64,000 bases of DNA, taken from assembly GCF_018413605.1 (NCBI RefSeq), contig NZ_JAHCDN010000001.1, positions 1-64,000 on the forward strand, written 5' to 3'. This DNA comes from Variovorax sp. PCZ-1 (lineage in GTDB: Bacteria; Pseudomonadota; Gammaproteobacteria; Burkholderiales; Burkholderiaceae_C). Below, one piece after another: positions 46,843 through 56,168 of the stretch (positions within the stretch are counted from its first letter, which is position 1; the number at the start of each line of letters is the position of its first letter). Below the pieces are notes generated by a model. That model saw only the letters and a program-made list of their open reading frames with translations, did not search any database and was not told the DNA's origin. The position numbers and the translations under genes were made by a program.

Positions 46843-47709
46843 ATGCGCCTAGCCAGTTGGTCTTGGGGTGGTCAGCCTCATGTGGGTACCGTGTCCAGTG
46901 ATGGGCAGGAGTTAACCGCGTTAGATGTCAGCCGTGCAGACCGTGGGGTGCTGCCTGTGTTGCAAGGCTTGGTGCGAGGTGAAGCGCTGCCAGCTTCCAA
47001 AGGCACACGTTTGCCGGTGTCCGCCGTGCAGCTCCATGCGCCGATGCGTAAGCCCTTGCGCAGCCTCATTTGCGTGGGGCGCAACTATCGCGCACATGCC
47101 GCTGAGCTGGCGGGCAGTGTGTTCACCAGCAATGCGAATGATCAAATGCAATGGCCTATTGTGTTTACCAAACTGGCCGAATGCGTGGTGGGGCCGCATG
47201 ACGATGTGCTCTTGCCTGGCGCACAAATCTCCGAGCAGATTGATTACGAATCTGAGCTTGCCGTGGTGATCGGCAAAGGCGGGAAGAATATTTCAGCCGC
47301 GCGCGCAATGGAGCATGTGTTTGGTTACACCGTGGTCAACGATGTGACGGCGCGTGATGTGCAGATGCGGCATTCGCAATGGGATTTGGGCAAGAGCTTC
47401 GATACCTTCTGCCCGATGGGGCCATGGATCGTGACAGCGGATGAGCTGCAGCATGACAACATTCGGGTGCGTGGTTGGGTCAATGGCGAGTTGCGCCAAG
47501 ATGGCAACACCAAAGACTTGATTTTCAACATCCCCAACCTGATCGAAACCTGCTCGCGTGGTATCACGCTGATGCCCGGCGATGTGATTGCCACCGGCAC
47601 ACCCGCAGGTGTCGGCATGGGCATGAAGCCGCCGCGCTATTTGAAGAGTGGCGATGTGGTGCGCGTTGAGATCGACGGCATCGGCGCGATTGAAAACCGT
47701 TTTGTCTGA
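46843..47709 (+). CDS. Fumarylacetoacetate hydrolase family protein
   Basis: A 288-residue enzyme of the FAH/HpcE/hydratase fold. Seen are CVGRNYRAHAAEL, the metal-binding EQIDYESELAVVIG, NDVTARDVQMRHSQWDLGKSFDTF (given here in two parts: NDVTARDVQMRHSQW, DLGKSFDTF) and GDVIATGTPAGVG. Such enzymes cleave or decarboxylate beta-diketo or acylpyruvate intermediates late in ring degradation. ATG 46843 matches the common start MRLASW; ATG 46810 is possible but lies next to the operator palindrome. First gene of the operon. Confidence 0.9.
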   Translation: MRLASWSWGGQPHVGTVSSDGQELTALDVSRADRGVLPVLQGLVRGEALPASKGTRLPVSAVQLHAPMRKPLRSLICVGRNYRAHAAELAGSVFTSNANDQMQWPIVFTKLAECVVGPHDDVLLPGAQISEQIDYESELAVVIGKGGKNISAARAMEHVFGYTVVNDVTARDVQMRHSQWDLGKSFDTFCPMGPWIVTADELQHDNIRVRGWVNGELRQDGNTKDLIFNIPNLIETCSRGITLMPGDVIATGTPAGVGMGMKPPRYLKSGDVVRVEIDGIGAIENRFV

Positions 47710-47718
47710 GAGTAATCA

Positions 47719-48540
47719 ATGACCATTCATTGGATCGACAAAATGGCGGTGGATGTCGAGGGCGAGGGCGAGGGCGAAGCCGTCGTTATGCTGCATGGCC
47801 TGGGCGGTTCGATGAATGTCTGGGCACCACTCATGCCTGCGCTGCAGAATTACAAAGTCATCCGTATCGATACACCGGGCGCAGGGCGCTCCAAGCATGC
47901 CTACGCTTTGTCAGAAAATACGTCACACAAAGGCCAGCTATCCTGCGATGTGGTCGCGCAAAGCGTGATTGATGTGTGCAAAGAGTTGGGTGTCAACCAA
48001 GCGCATCTGGTCGGGCATTCGTTAACCACGATGGTCTGCCCCTATGTGGCCGTGAAAGCGCCGAAGCTGGTGAAAAGTATCAGCCTGTTTGCTTCGATGG
48101 CGCAACCGAGCCAAGCTGTGCGTGATGGCATGAGAGCGCGTGCGCCGCTGGTGCGTGCCAAGGGTAACTTTGAAGCGGCTGTTGCCGTGTCCAACGCTGC
48201 ACTATCAGCCTCAACCAAAGAAATGCATCCTGTTGCCGTGGCTTATGTGCGCGAAAGCATCATGGGGCAAGACGCAGAAGGCTATGCGCGCAATTGCCTG
48301 CTGTTGGCAGAAGCCACGCCCACCACGCTGGAAGACATCCAATGCCCGATGCTGTTGATCACGGGGGATGAAGATGTCGTCACGCCGCTGGCGAGTGCGC
48401 GCGAGCTGATGGCGCGTGTGCCGCAGGCGCGGCTGGAGGTGCTGAACAAATGCGGCCATTGGCCGATGCTGGAGCGCCCAGATCAGTGCCAGCGCATCTT
48501 GCGTGATTTCTTGCAAGCTCATTCGCGAGGCCAAGCATGA
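47719..48540 (+). CDS. Alpha/beta hydrolase (copy 1), altered nucleophile elbow
   Basis: A 273-residue alpha/beta hydrolase with LHGLGGSMNVWAPLMPAL, nucleophile Ser101 in GHSLTT, the acid in TGDEDVVTPL and the histidine in KCGHWPMLERP. The elbow reads Gly-His-Ser-Leu-Thr, where the family and the next gene have Gly at the fifth position. An Asp-Val-Glu-Gly-Glu-Gly run near the N-terminus is longer than in copy 2. The reaction may be a C-C hydrolase or lactonase step; that is inference. It overlaps copy 2 by four bases. Confidence 0.88.
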   Translation: MTIHWIDKMAVDVEGEGEGEAVVMLHGLGGSMNVWAPLMPALQNYKVIRIDTPGAGRSKHAYALSENTSHKGQLSCDVVAQSVIDVCKELGVNQAHLVGHSLTTMVCPYVAVKAPKLVKSISLFASMAQPSQAVRDGMRARAPLVRAKGNFEAAVAVSNAALSASTKEMHPVAVAYVRESIMGQDAEGYARNCLLLAEATPTTLEDIQCPMLLITGDEDVVTPLASARELMARVPQARLEVLNKCGHWPMLERPDQCQRILRDFLQAHSRGQA

Positions 48541-49340
48541 CGATTCAATGGATCGACAAGATGGCGGTGGATGTGGAAGGCGAGGGCGAAACCGTCGTCA
48601 TGCTGCATGGCTTGGGCGGCTCGATGAATGTGTGGGCACCGCTCATGCCTGCGCTGCAAAACTATCGAGTGATTCGCATTGATATGCCGGGATCGGGGCG
48701 CTCAAAAGATGCAGATATCTTGTCGAAAGAGGCTGCGAACAAGGGCGAGCTCTCTGCAGATCTGCTCGCGCAATGCGTGATCAAAGTTTGTAAAGCGCTG
48801 AATGTTCAAAAAGCGCATCTGGTGGGGCATTCATGGGGCACGCTGATCAGCCAGTATGTGACTGTGAAAGCGCCCCAGTTGGTCAAGAGCTTGTGTTTGT
48901 TTGGCGTGCTGCCTCAGCCCTATCCTGCGATGCGCGAGGGCATGCAAGGGCGTGCGTCTGATGTGCGTGCGAACGGCATGTTTGGCTCTGCATCGGTGAT
49001 TTCTGATGTGGCTTTGTCAGCCTCCACCAAAGAGACGCAACCTATCACGGTAGCCTATGTGCACGAAGGCGTGGCGAGTCAAGACCCGGAAGGCTTTGCA
49101 CGCAATTGCTTGGCCTTGGCTGCTGCCAAGCCTACGCAGCTCGAAGAGATTGCTTGCCCTGTGATGCTGATCACGGGTGATGAAGATATCGTCACGCCGC
49201 TGTCTTCGGCGCGCGAGCTGATGGCGCGCGTGCCACAAGCGCGCTTAGAGATTTTGAGCAAGTGTGGTCATTGGCCCACGCTGGAGCGCACGGAAGCGAG
49301 CCGTCGCATCCTGCGTGATTTTTTAGATCGTCAACGCTGA
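48537..49340 (+). CDS. Alpha/beta hydrolase (copy 2)
   Basis: A 267-residue close paralogue of the preceding hydrolase, similar even at the DNA level near its start (tandem duplication). The triad is complete: Ser99 in GHSWGT, aspartate in TGDEDIVTPL and histidine in KCGHWPTLER. The normal glycine follows the nucleophile, so this copy looks fully active. Starts with ATGA overlapping copy 1; the amidohydrolase follows after 10 bases. Confidence 0.9.
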   Translation: MTIQWIDKMAVDVEGEGETVVMLHGLGGSMNVWAPLMPALQNYRVIRIDMPGSGRSKDADILSKEAANKGELSADLLAQCVIKVCKALNVQKAHLVGHSWGTLISQYVTVKAPQLVKSLCLFGVLPQPYPAMREGMQGRASDVRANGMFGSASVISDVALSASTKETQPITVAYVHEGVASQDPEGFARNCLALAAAKPTQLEEIACPVMLITGDEDIVTPLSSARELMARVPQARLEILSKCGHWPTLERTEASRRILRDFLDRQR

Positions 49341-49350
49341 AAGCTGAGCC

Positions 49351-50640
49351 ATGTCCGACGTGCTATTTACCAATGTCAAGGTTTTCGATGCCACCGGCGA
49401 GCAGCCCTATCAGGGCGAGGTGCTGGTGCAGGGCAATCGCATCACGCGAGTCACGCGTACCGGCTATGGTCAGGCGCGTGGCGCGGTGCAAGGGGCGCAC
49501 ATCATTGACGGCGCAGGTGCATTCCTCATGCCCGGCATGATCGAGGCGCACACGCATTTTTCTTGGAACGATCAGCCCAGCTTGGATGCGATTCAGCGCA
49601 TGCCGCCTGAAGAGCATATTTTGTGGTGCGCTGAAGTGGCCGAGCGCTATTTGGATATGGGCTGGACAAGCTGCGTCGGCGCTGCGACTGCCAAGCCCCG
49701 CCTTGATGTGGCGATCCGTGATGCGATCAACAATGGCACGATCATCGGGCCGCGTTATCTCGCAGCGAGCCAAGAGATCACCGTGCAGGGCGGCTTGGGT
49801 GACACCACGATGCCACATTTGCCGCAGCCTGAGTTTGCGTTTGGTGCCGTGGTCTGCGGCGCGGAAGAGATGCGCAAAACCGTGCGCACCTTCATCAAGT
49901 ACGGCGTGGATTCTCTCAAGATCAATCTCTCGGGAGAGTCCATTACCGGCATGCCTAGTTCGATGAGTCAGTTCACCGAAGAGGAAATCAAGGTCTGCGT
50001 GAGTGAGGCCAAAGCCTGGGGCAAGAGAGTCTCGGCACATGCACGCTCCACCTGGGGTGTGAAGCAATGCATCAAGCATGGCATTGAAGTGATCTACCAC
50101 GCCAGCTATACCGACGAAGAGACGCTAGACATGATGGAGGCGAGCAAACGCGATCACTTTGTTGCGCCCGGCTTGGCTTGGCTCATCAACACCTGCCACA
50201 ACGCCAGCCAATATGGCATCACGCCTGATGTGGCGCGCAAGATGGGCTATTTTGAGGAGCTCGATGCAGCCATCAAATCCATGCAAGGCTTGCACAAGCG
50301 TGGCGTGCGCATCCTGCCCGGTGGCGACTATGGCTTTGCGTGGACACCGCATGGCACGAATGCCAAAGACCTCGAGTATTTTGTGAAATACGTGGGCATG
50401 TCCAATATGGAAGCCTTGCTCTCAGCCACGGCTTGGGGCGGGCCGATGATGAAGCTGCGTGATCAGCTGGGCAAGATTCAAGAGGGCTATCTCGCTGATA
50501 TTTTGTTGATTGATGGCGATCCGCTGCGCGATATCAAAATCTTGCAAGATAAAGCACGCATTCTTGCCGTGATGAAGGATGGCAAATTTCACCGCGCACC
50601 CGCCGGCCGTGCATCCCCCACAAGCCGCTGGGCTGACTAA
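49351..50640 (+). CDS. Metal-dependent amidohydrolase (copy 1)
   Basis: A 429-residue member of the amidohydrolase superfamily, imidazolonepropionase/prolidase-like. The HxH metal pair is His67/His69 in MIEAHTHFSW; a lysine in SLKINLSGES may be the bridging ligand; HARST, IYHASYTDEE and the aspartate in GGDYGFAW complete the site. It probably hydrolyses an amide, cyclic amide or related bond of the operon's substrate. No signal peptide. Its nearest relative is the next gene. Confidence 0.9.
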   Translation: MSDVLFTNVKVFDATGEQPYQGEVLVQGNRITRVTRTGYGQARGAVQGAHIIDGAGAFLMPGMIEAHTHFSWNDQPSLDAIQRMPPEEHILWCAEVAERYLDMGWTSCVGAATAKPRLDVAIRDAINNGTIIGPRYLAASQEITVQGGLGDTTMPHLPQPEFAFGAVVCGAEEMRKTVRTFIKYGVDSLKINLSGESITGMPSSMSQFTEEEIKVCVSEAKAWGKRVSAHARSTWGVKQCIKHGIEVIYHASYTDEETLDMMEASKRDHFVAPGLAWLINTCHNASQYGITPDVARKMGYFEELDAAIKSMQGLHKRGVRILPGGDYGFAWTPHGTNAKDLEYFVKYVGMSNMEALLSATAWGGPMMKLRDQLGKIQEGYLADILLIDGDPLRDIKILQDKARILAVMKDGKFHRAPAGRASPTSRWAD

Positions 50641-50667
50641 GTGAGACTGAGGGAAAGAGACCAAACC

Positions 50668-51954
50668 ATGTCACGTATCCTTTTCAACAACGTCCGCATC
50701 ATCGACGGCTCGGGTCAGCCTTCGTTCGCCGGCTCGGTGCTCGTCGAGAAAAACCGTATTGCCCAGATCAATCGCTCCGTCTCGCCGCTGTATGCGGGTG
50801 ATGCGATGGTGATTGATGGCGCGGGCGCAACCCTCATGCCCGGCATGATTGAAGCGCACACGCATTTTTCTTGGAATGATGCCGCCACGCTGGATGCGAT
50901 TCAGCGCATGCCGGTCGAGGAGCATGTGCTGTGGTGTCGCCAAACAGCCAAACGGTATCTCATGGCAGGCTTCACATCTTGCTTGGGTGCAGCCTGCGCC
51001 AAGCCGCGCTTGGATGTGGTGATTCGCAATGCGATCAACTCTGGCCAGATTCCTGGGCCTCGCTATCTTGCGGCGAGCCAAGAGATCACCGTGCCTGGTG
51101 CTCTGGGTGATGAGACCTTGTCGCATCTTCCTTTCCCGGAATACAGCTTTGGCGTGAATGTGAATGGCGCGGAAGAGATGCGCAAAGTGGTGCGCATGTT
51201 CCTCAAATACGGCGTGGATTCGATCAAGCTCAATCTCTCGGGCGATAACTTTGTGCCCCATGCGCCTGCAGACACCACTTGGATGACCGATGCCGAAGTG
51301 GCGGCTGCCGCTGAGGAAGTGCGCATGCGTGGAAAGCGAATCATTGTGCATGCGCGCTCCAAAGCCAGCGTTCAACAAGCGCTTAAACACGGCATTGAAT
51401 TGATCTATCACTCCAGCTTCACGGATGAGAAAACGCTCGACATGCTGGAAGAGCGCAAAGACAAGATCTTTGTCGCGCCCGGGTTGGCGATTCTCTACGC
51501 GATGCTGTATGAAGCCGAGCCTTGGGGCACAACGCATGCCAAGGCGGTGGAGATGGGCTACCAGATTGAGTGGGATGCCGCAATTGAATCGCTGAGCGCC
51601 ATGCACAAGCGCGGCGTGCGTGTGCTCCCGGGGGGCGACTATGGCTTTGCCTTCACGCCACATTGCCAGAATGCGCGCGATCTGGAATTCTTTGTGAAGT
51701 ATCTAGGCTTCACGCCGCTGGAGGCGATTCGCAGCGCCACGCAATTGGGCGGGCAACTCATGATGATGGGGCACGAGCTGGGCATGATCAAAGAAGGCTA
51801 TCTGGCGGATATCTTGTTGATCGATGGTGATCCCGTGGCTAACTTGAGCATTCTGCGCAAACCTGAGCGCATTCTTGCTGTGATGAAAGACGGCAAATTT
51901 GCGAAGACACCTGAGATGGACAGCCGCAGCGCGTCAAAAGGGTGGGCAGCATGA
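50668..51954 (+). CDS. Metal-dependent amidohydrolase (copy 2)
   Basis: A 428-residue paralogue of copy 1 with the same ordered motifs: MIEAHTHFSW, SIKLNLSGDN, HARSK, IYHSSFTDEK, GGDYGFAF. ATG 50668 was chosen because it aligns with copy 1 and follows GGAAAGAG; a GTG frame from 50641 adds nine residues. All metal ligands seem present, so both copies could be active on different substrates, or act as a heteromer. Overlaps the permease start by four bases. Confidence 0.9.
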   Translation: MSRILFNNVRIIDGSGQPSFAGSVLVEKNRIAQINRSVSPLYAGDAMVIDGAGATLMPGMIEAHTHFSWNDAATLDAIQRMPVEEHVLWCRQTAKRYLMAGFTSCLGAACAKPRLDVVIRNAINSGQIPGPRYLAASQEITVPGALGDETLSHLPFPEYSFGVNVNGAEEMRKVVRMFLKYGVDSIKLNLSGDNFVPHAPADTTWMTDAEVAAAAEEVRMRGKRIIVHARSKASVQQALKHGIELIYHSSFTDEKTLDMLEERKDKIFVAPGLAILYAMLYEAEPWGTTHAKAVEMGYQIEWDAAIESLSAMHKRGVRVLPGGDYGFAFTPHCQNARDLEFFVKYLGFTPLEAIRSATQLGGQLMMMGHELGMIKEGYLADILLIDGDPVANLSILRKPERILAVMKDGKFAKTPEMDSRSASKGWAA

Positions 51955-52898
51955 CGCGCAACCAGAAAATTGCCCTGTGGGTTTTGGTCGGTGGCCCTAT
52001 CGCCGCCTTCAGTGCTTGGGCGATTCACGATAACCTGCGTTTGTATTTCGTCACTCTGCTCAACGGCCTCACATTAGCCTCGCTGTATTTCATCGTGGCC
52101 AGCGGCTTCACTTTGGTGTTTGGCCTGATGCGCAACGTGAATCTGGCACATGGCTCGCTCTATTTATTGGGGGGCTATGTGGGCTTCTTTGTGGCTGCCA
52201 AAACCGGTTATTGGATTGTGGCCGTTGCTGCTGGTTTTGCGGCGGCCGCGCTCGCAGGCTTGTTGATCCAGATCTTTATCTTGCGCCATATGCAAGGCCA
52301 GGATCTTCGGCAAACCATGGTGACGATTGGTTTGTCCATCGTGATCGCGGATATTCTGCTCTGGATCTTTACCGGGCAGGTCTATCAAATCGAAGCGCCA
52401 GAATGGCTGCAAGGCCCGATCAAAGGTTTGCCGATCATCAATGCATATTCCGCTTATCGCCTGAGCTTGCTGGGCATGGGCATCGTGATTGGTGTGACGC
52501 TGTGGCTGCTGCTGAGCAAAACCCGTGTGGGCATGATGATTCGCGCCGGTGTGGATGATCGCGCCATGCTGTCAGCGGCGGGCGTGAATGTCAATTTGAT
52601 TTTTGCGATCACCTTCGCGCTCGGCGCTGGCTTGGCTGGCTTGGGTGGCGTGATCGGCGCGGTAGAGCTCTCCATCGTGCCCGGTGAAGACACGCGCTTG
52701 CTGCTCGCTTCTCTGATCGTAGTGATCGTAGGCGGTATGGGCAGCATCTTAGGCGCGGCAATTGGTGCTGTGATTCTCGGTCTGGCGGAGACTTATGGCT
52801 TGGCTTATGCGCCCACCTACAGCGTCGTATTCACCTTTGTGATTTTGATTCTCGTGCTGGCCTTCCGTCCACGCGGCATCATGGGGAAAGCAGCATGA
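51951..52898 (+). CDS. LivH-type branched-chain amino-acid ABC permease
   Basis: A 315-residue inner-membrane permease with about eight helices, recognised from ASLYFIVASGFTLVFGLMRNVNLAHGS and GLGGVIGAVELSIVPGEDTRLL segments (shortened here: SGFTLVFGLMRNVNLAHGS; GLGGVIGAVELS). ATG 51951 overlaps the amidohydrolase stop; GTG 51942 is possible. With the next four genes it makes a complete HAAT-family importer. Because it is in a catabolic operon, the substrate need not be a branched-chain amino acid. Confidence 0.92.
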   Translation: MTRNQKIALWVLVGGPIAAFSAWAIHDNLRLYFVTLLNGLTLASLYFIVASGFTLVFGLMRNVNLAHGSLYLLGGYVGFFVAAKTGYWIVAVAAGFAAAALAGLLIQIFILRHMQGQDLRQTMVTIGLSIVIADILLWIFTGQVYQIEAPEWLQGPIKGLPIINAYSAYRLSLLGMGIVIGVTLWLLLSKTRVGMMIRAGVDDRAMLSAAGVNVNLIFAITFALGAGLAGLGGVIGAVELSIVPGEDTRLLLASLIVVIVGGMGSILGAAIGAVILGLAETYGLAYAPTYSVVFTFVILILVLAFRPRGIMGKAA

Positions 52899-54031
52899 GC
52901 GCAGCACGCTGGCGGCAAGCCATGAACCGTGACGCAAACGCGGCTTTGCGTCAGACCGCTTTGTCTCATCAGGCGAGCAAATCATCCGCCATCAAGGGCA
53001 TGGATGCATCGCCACGTGTCTCGTTTGAATGGGTGCGCGATACCTTCAAAGCCATTGGCATCCGCCATGTGGTCGTCATGTTGTTTGTGCTGCTGTTTCC
53101 TTGGATGGTGTCACCGTTTATGACGTTTCAAATCGGTGCGCAGTCTTTGATTTTTGGCTTGATTGCCTTATCGCTCACCTTGCTGGGTGGCTATGGTGGC
53201 ATGGTGTCGCTCGCGCAAATGACAGTCGCTGGTATCGCGGGCTACACCGTAGCTATTTTGGGGACGAGTGGCACACCAGAGATCAGTTTGAATTGGCCTT
53301 GGTGGGTAGCGATTATTTTTGCGCTCTTCATCGCTACCGCATGCTCGATTTTGATTGGCTGGCTATCAGTCCGCACCGAAGGCATTTACACCATCATGAT
53401 CACGGTGGCGATTGGGGCGGCCTTCTACTATTTGGCTCTGCAAAACTACAGTGTCTTCAACGGCTTTCAGGGCTTCCAGAAAGTCTATCCACCGAAATTG
53501 TTTGACGTGGATTGGCGCTCGCCTTTGCCTTTTTACTACCTGTCTTTAGTGCTGGCTTTGGCAGGTTATTTCTTCGTCAAGCACTTGATCCGCACGCCAT
53601 TCGGTATTGCCTTGCAAGGCACGCGCGATAACGCGCGCCGCATGAATTCTTTGGGATTCAATGTCATCGCGCATCGCATGGCGGCTTACGCTGTTTCTGG
53701 TTTTATTGCCGCTGTGGGCGGCGTGATGCTGGTTTGGTACAACGGTTTGATTGTGCCGGGCTCAGTGAACACCGGCTGGCTCATCAATATTTTGGTGATT
53801 GCTGTGCTGGGCGGCATGAAGCATCCGATCGGCGCTTTCTTGGGCGCGATTATTTTTGTATTGCTGCAAACCTTTGCCATCGATCTGATTGATCGTGAGC
53901 GTTTCAACCTCGTGATTGGTGGCGTATTTTTGGCGATTGTTCTTTTTTCCCCTGATGGTTTGCTTGGGTTGTGGGCGCGTTTGAAATCGCGCCTATCACC
54001 CAAGCTATCCATCAAATCCACTGTGCGTTAA
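52895..54031 (+). CDS. LivM-type ABC permease
   Basis: A 378-residue partner permease. After a polar N-terminal extension of about 50 residues come several membrane helices, with the LivM-type segments ALSLTLLGGYGGMVSLAQMT and GIALQGTRDNARRMNSLGFN. Overlaps LivH by four bases (ATGA). The N-terminal extension is longer than usual for LivM as far as I recall. Confidence 0.91.
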   Translation: MSAARWRQAMNRDANAALRQTALSHQASKSSAIKGMDASPRVSFEWVRDTFKAIGIRHVVVMLFVLLFPWMVSPFMTFQIGAQSLIFGLIALSLTLLGGYGGMVSLAQMTVAGIAGYTVAILGTSGTPEISLNWPWWVAIIFALFIATACSILIGWLSVRTEGIYTIMITVAIGAAFYYLALQNYSVFNGFQGFQKVYPPKLFDVDWRSPLPFYYLSLVLALAGYFFVKHLIRTPFGIALQGTRDNARRMNSLGFNVIAHRMAAYAVSGFIAAVGGVMLVWYNGLIVPGSVNTGWLINILVIAVLGGMKHPIGAFLGAIIFVLLQTFAIDLIDRERFNLVIGGVFLAIVLFSPDGLLGLWARLKSRLSPKLSIKSTVR

Positions 54032-54066
54032 CAACGCATTTTTCATTGAAGACGAAGGAGACTACT

Positions 54067-55323
54067 GTGAAAACAACGAAACGTGTACTGGCCCGTACCT
54101 TGGTGGGCGCTGCCATTGCCGCAGCTTGCATGCCGATCAGCTTTGCGCAATCTGGCGCACCTGTGAAAATTGGCTTGCTGGCCACACTTGAAGGCCCGTT
54201 TGCGGCTGGCGGTGCGGATGGCATGCGCGGCGCAGAATTGGCTGTGAAGCAGCGCAATGGCGTAGTGGCTGGCCGCAAGATTGAAATCATCAAGGCATCA
54301 TCCAATGCCCAGCCCGATGTGGCCGTGAACGCCACGCGTAAATTGGTCGAGCAAGACAAGGTCGATATCATGGTTGGCCCTCTGTCTGGCGGCGAAGGCA
54401 TTGCAGTGAAGGATTACTCCAAGACGCAGCCCAACATCACCTTCATCAACGGCGGCTCGGGCGCACAAGCGACCACCTTGGTCAACACCAGCCCGAATTT
54501 CTTCCGCTTCAACACCGATGGTGGCCAGTGGATGGTAGGTCTGGGTAAAGCAGCTTTGGCCAAAGGCTACAAGCGCACCATGATCATCGCGGAAGACTAT
54601 GCCTTCCCGTATTCGCAAGTGCAGGGCTTCATGTCTGAATACTGCAAGCTCGGCGGCAAAGTGCCTGTGAAGGCCTGGGTGCCACTGGGCGGCAAAGACT
54701 ACTCCTCCGTGATTGCTCGCATTCCTAAAGATGTGGATGCTTTACTCATCATCTTGGGTGGCTCGGATGCGGTGAACTTTTTGAACCAGTATGAAGCAGC
54801 CGGTGGTGACAAGCCTCTCATGGGTGGCTCGATCACAGTGAGCCAAGACGTGCTCAACTACCGCGGCAAGCGCCGCGATTCTTTGGTAGGCACGATCTCC
54901 GGCGCACCATCCGCTGATGCCTTGGATACACCAGAGTGGAAAGCCTTCGTGGCGGATTACCAGAAGAACTACCCAGTCGCTTCTGGCGGCTATCCGATGC
55001 CCAGCTTGTTTGCTTGGGGCTACTACACCAATATGAAAGCTGCCTTGGATGGCTTGGCTGCTGTGAATGGTGATCTGTCGGGCGGTCAGGCCAAGTATCG
55101 CGAAGCTTTGAGCAAAATGGTTTTGAAGACACCTACTGGCGATGTGCGCTTGGATGCGAACCGTCAAGCCATTGGCACAAGCTTCGTGGTGGAAGTGACC
55201 AAGGATGCGCAAGGCAATCTCTTCAACAAAGTGCTCAGCCGTACTGACAACATCGATCAGATGCTGGGCATGAAGAAGGAAGACTTTGTGATCGGTACGC
55301 GCGATACCCCCAGCTGCCCTTAA
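54067..55323 (+). CDS. Periplasmic substrate-binding protein of the ABC importer
   Basis: A 418-residue exported Peripla_BP_6-type protein. The start is GTG 54067 with AAGGAG six bases upstream; the signal peptide is KTTKRVLARTLVGAAIAAA to FAQ. The mature part begins VKIGLLATLEGPFAAGGADG and shows VGPLSGGEGIAV in the ligand cleft region. Related proteins bind amino acids, amides or aromatic acids. It separates the permease genes from the ATPase genes by 35-38 bp gaps. Confidence 0.92.
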   Translation: MKTTKRVLARTLVGAAIAAACMPISFAQSGAPVKIGLLATLEGPFAAGGADGMRGAELAVKQRNGVVAGRKIEIIKASSNAQPDVAVNATRKLVEQDKVDIMVGPLSGGEGIAVKDYSKTQPNITFINGGSGAQATTLVNTSPNFFRFNTDGGQWMVGLGKAALAKGYKRTMIIAEDYAFPYSQVQGFMSEYCKLGGKVPVKAWVPLGGKDYSSVIARIPKDVDALLIILGGSDAVNFLNQYEAAGGDKPLMGGSITVSQDVLNYRGKRRDSLVGTISGAPSADALDTPEWKAFVADYQKNYPVASGGYPMPSLFAWGYYTNMKAALDGLAAVNGDLSGGQAKYREALSKMVLKTPTGDVRLDANRQAIGTSFVVEVTKDAQGNLFNKVLSRTDNIDQMLGMKKEDFVIGTRDTPSCP

Positions 55324-55361
55324 GAGCTGATTCCCAAGACCATCTTCTGACCCGCCGCTAT

Positions 55362-56168
55362 ATGTCAACCGTCTCCACTCGCAAGCCTTTAAGCGCCTCT
55401 CCCGCGAAGGCTTCCGCGCTCGCATCCAACGATGCCCTCGTGCTCAGGGGTGTGACGCGTGCCTTCGGCGCTTTGCGTGCGGTGGATGACGTGAATTTGA
55501 CGGTGGCGGCTGGTCAGAAGTATGCCGTCTTGGGCTCGAACGGCGCGGGTAAAACCACGCTGTTCAACGCCATCACTGGCGATTTTCCGCCCACCTCCGG
55601 GCGGATCCATTTTTTCGGCGAAGACATCACTGAGCTCACCCCGTTCGAGCGCATTCGCAAAGGCATGCGCCGCACGTATCAGTCGTCTTTGCTGTTTCGC
55701 GAGCTCACGGTTCGCGATAATTTATTTTTAGCCGTGCGCGGTGTGAGCGAAGGGCGTTTTAGTTTCTTGCGCCCCGGCGCAAGCCAAGCCTCCAATGTGG
55801 CCACACAAGATTTGCTGGAGCGCTCGCGCCTCACGCACATTGCCAATGAAACTGTGGCCAACCTTGCTTATGGCCAGCAACGCCAACTTGAAATCGGCAT
55901 GGCCTTGGCCGGCGCGCCGCGCTTGATTTTGTTTGATGAGCCAGCTGCTGGCCTCTCACCTGCGGAGCGCCGCGAGCTGGTGATTTTGCTCACCTCGCTG
56001 CCCTCGCACATGAGCTTTGTGTTGATTGAGCATGATTTGGATATTGCACTCAAGGTGGTTGAAAAAGTCACCGTGATGCACAACGGGCGCGTGATCAAAG
56101 AAGGCACGCCGGATGAAATTGAAAACGATGCCCAGGTGCAGGCCATCTATATGGGAGGCAAGCACTGA
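55362..56168 (+). CDS. LivG-type ABC ATPase
   Basis: A 268-residue nucleotide-binding subunit. Walker A is [10 protein letters not shown] (about residues 58-67), the signature loop [14 protein letters not shown], Walker [15 protein letters not shown] and the switch histidine in IEHDLDI. The last codon overlaps the start of the LivF-Tm-1 fusion by one base. It should pair with the fusion's ABC domain. Confidence 0.93.
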   Translation: MSTVSTRKPLSASPAKASALASNDALVLRGVTRAFGALRAVDDVNLTVAAGQKYAVLGSNGAGKTTLFNAITGDFPPTSGRIHFFGEDITELTPFERIRKGMRRTYQSSLLFRELTVRDNLFLAVRGVSEGRFSFLRPGASQASNVATQDLLERSRLTHIANETVANLAYGQQRQLEIGMALAGAPRLILFDEPAAGLSPAERRELVILLTSLPSHMSFVLIEHDLDIALKVVEKVTVMHNGRVIKEGTPDEIENDAQVQAIYMGGKH

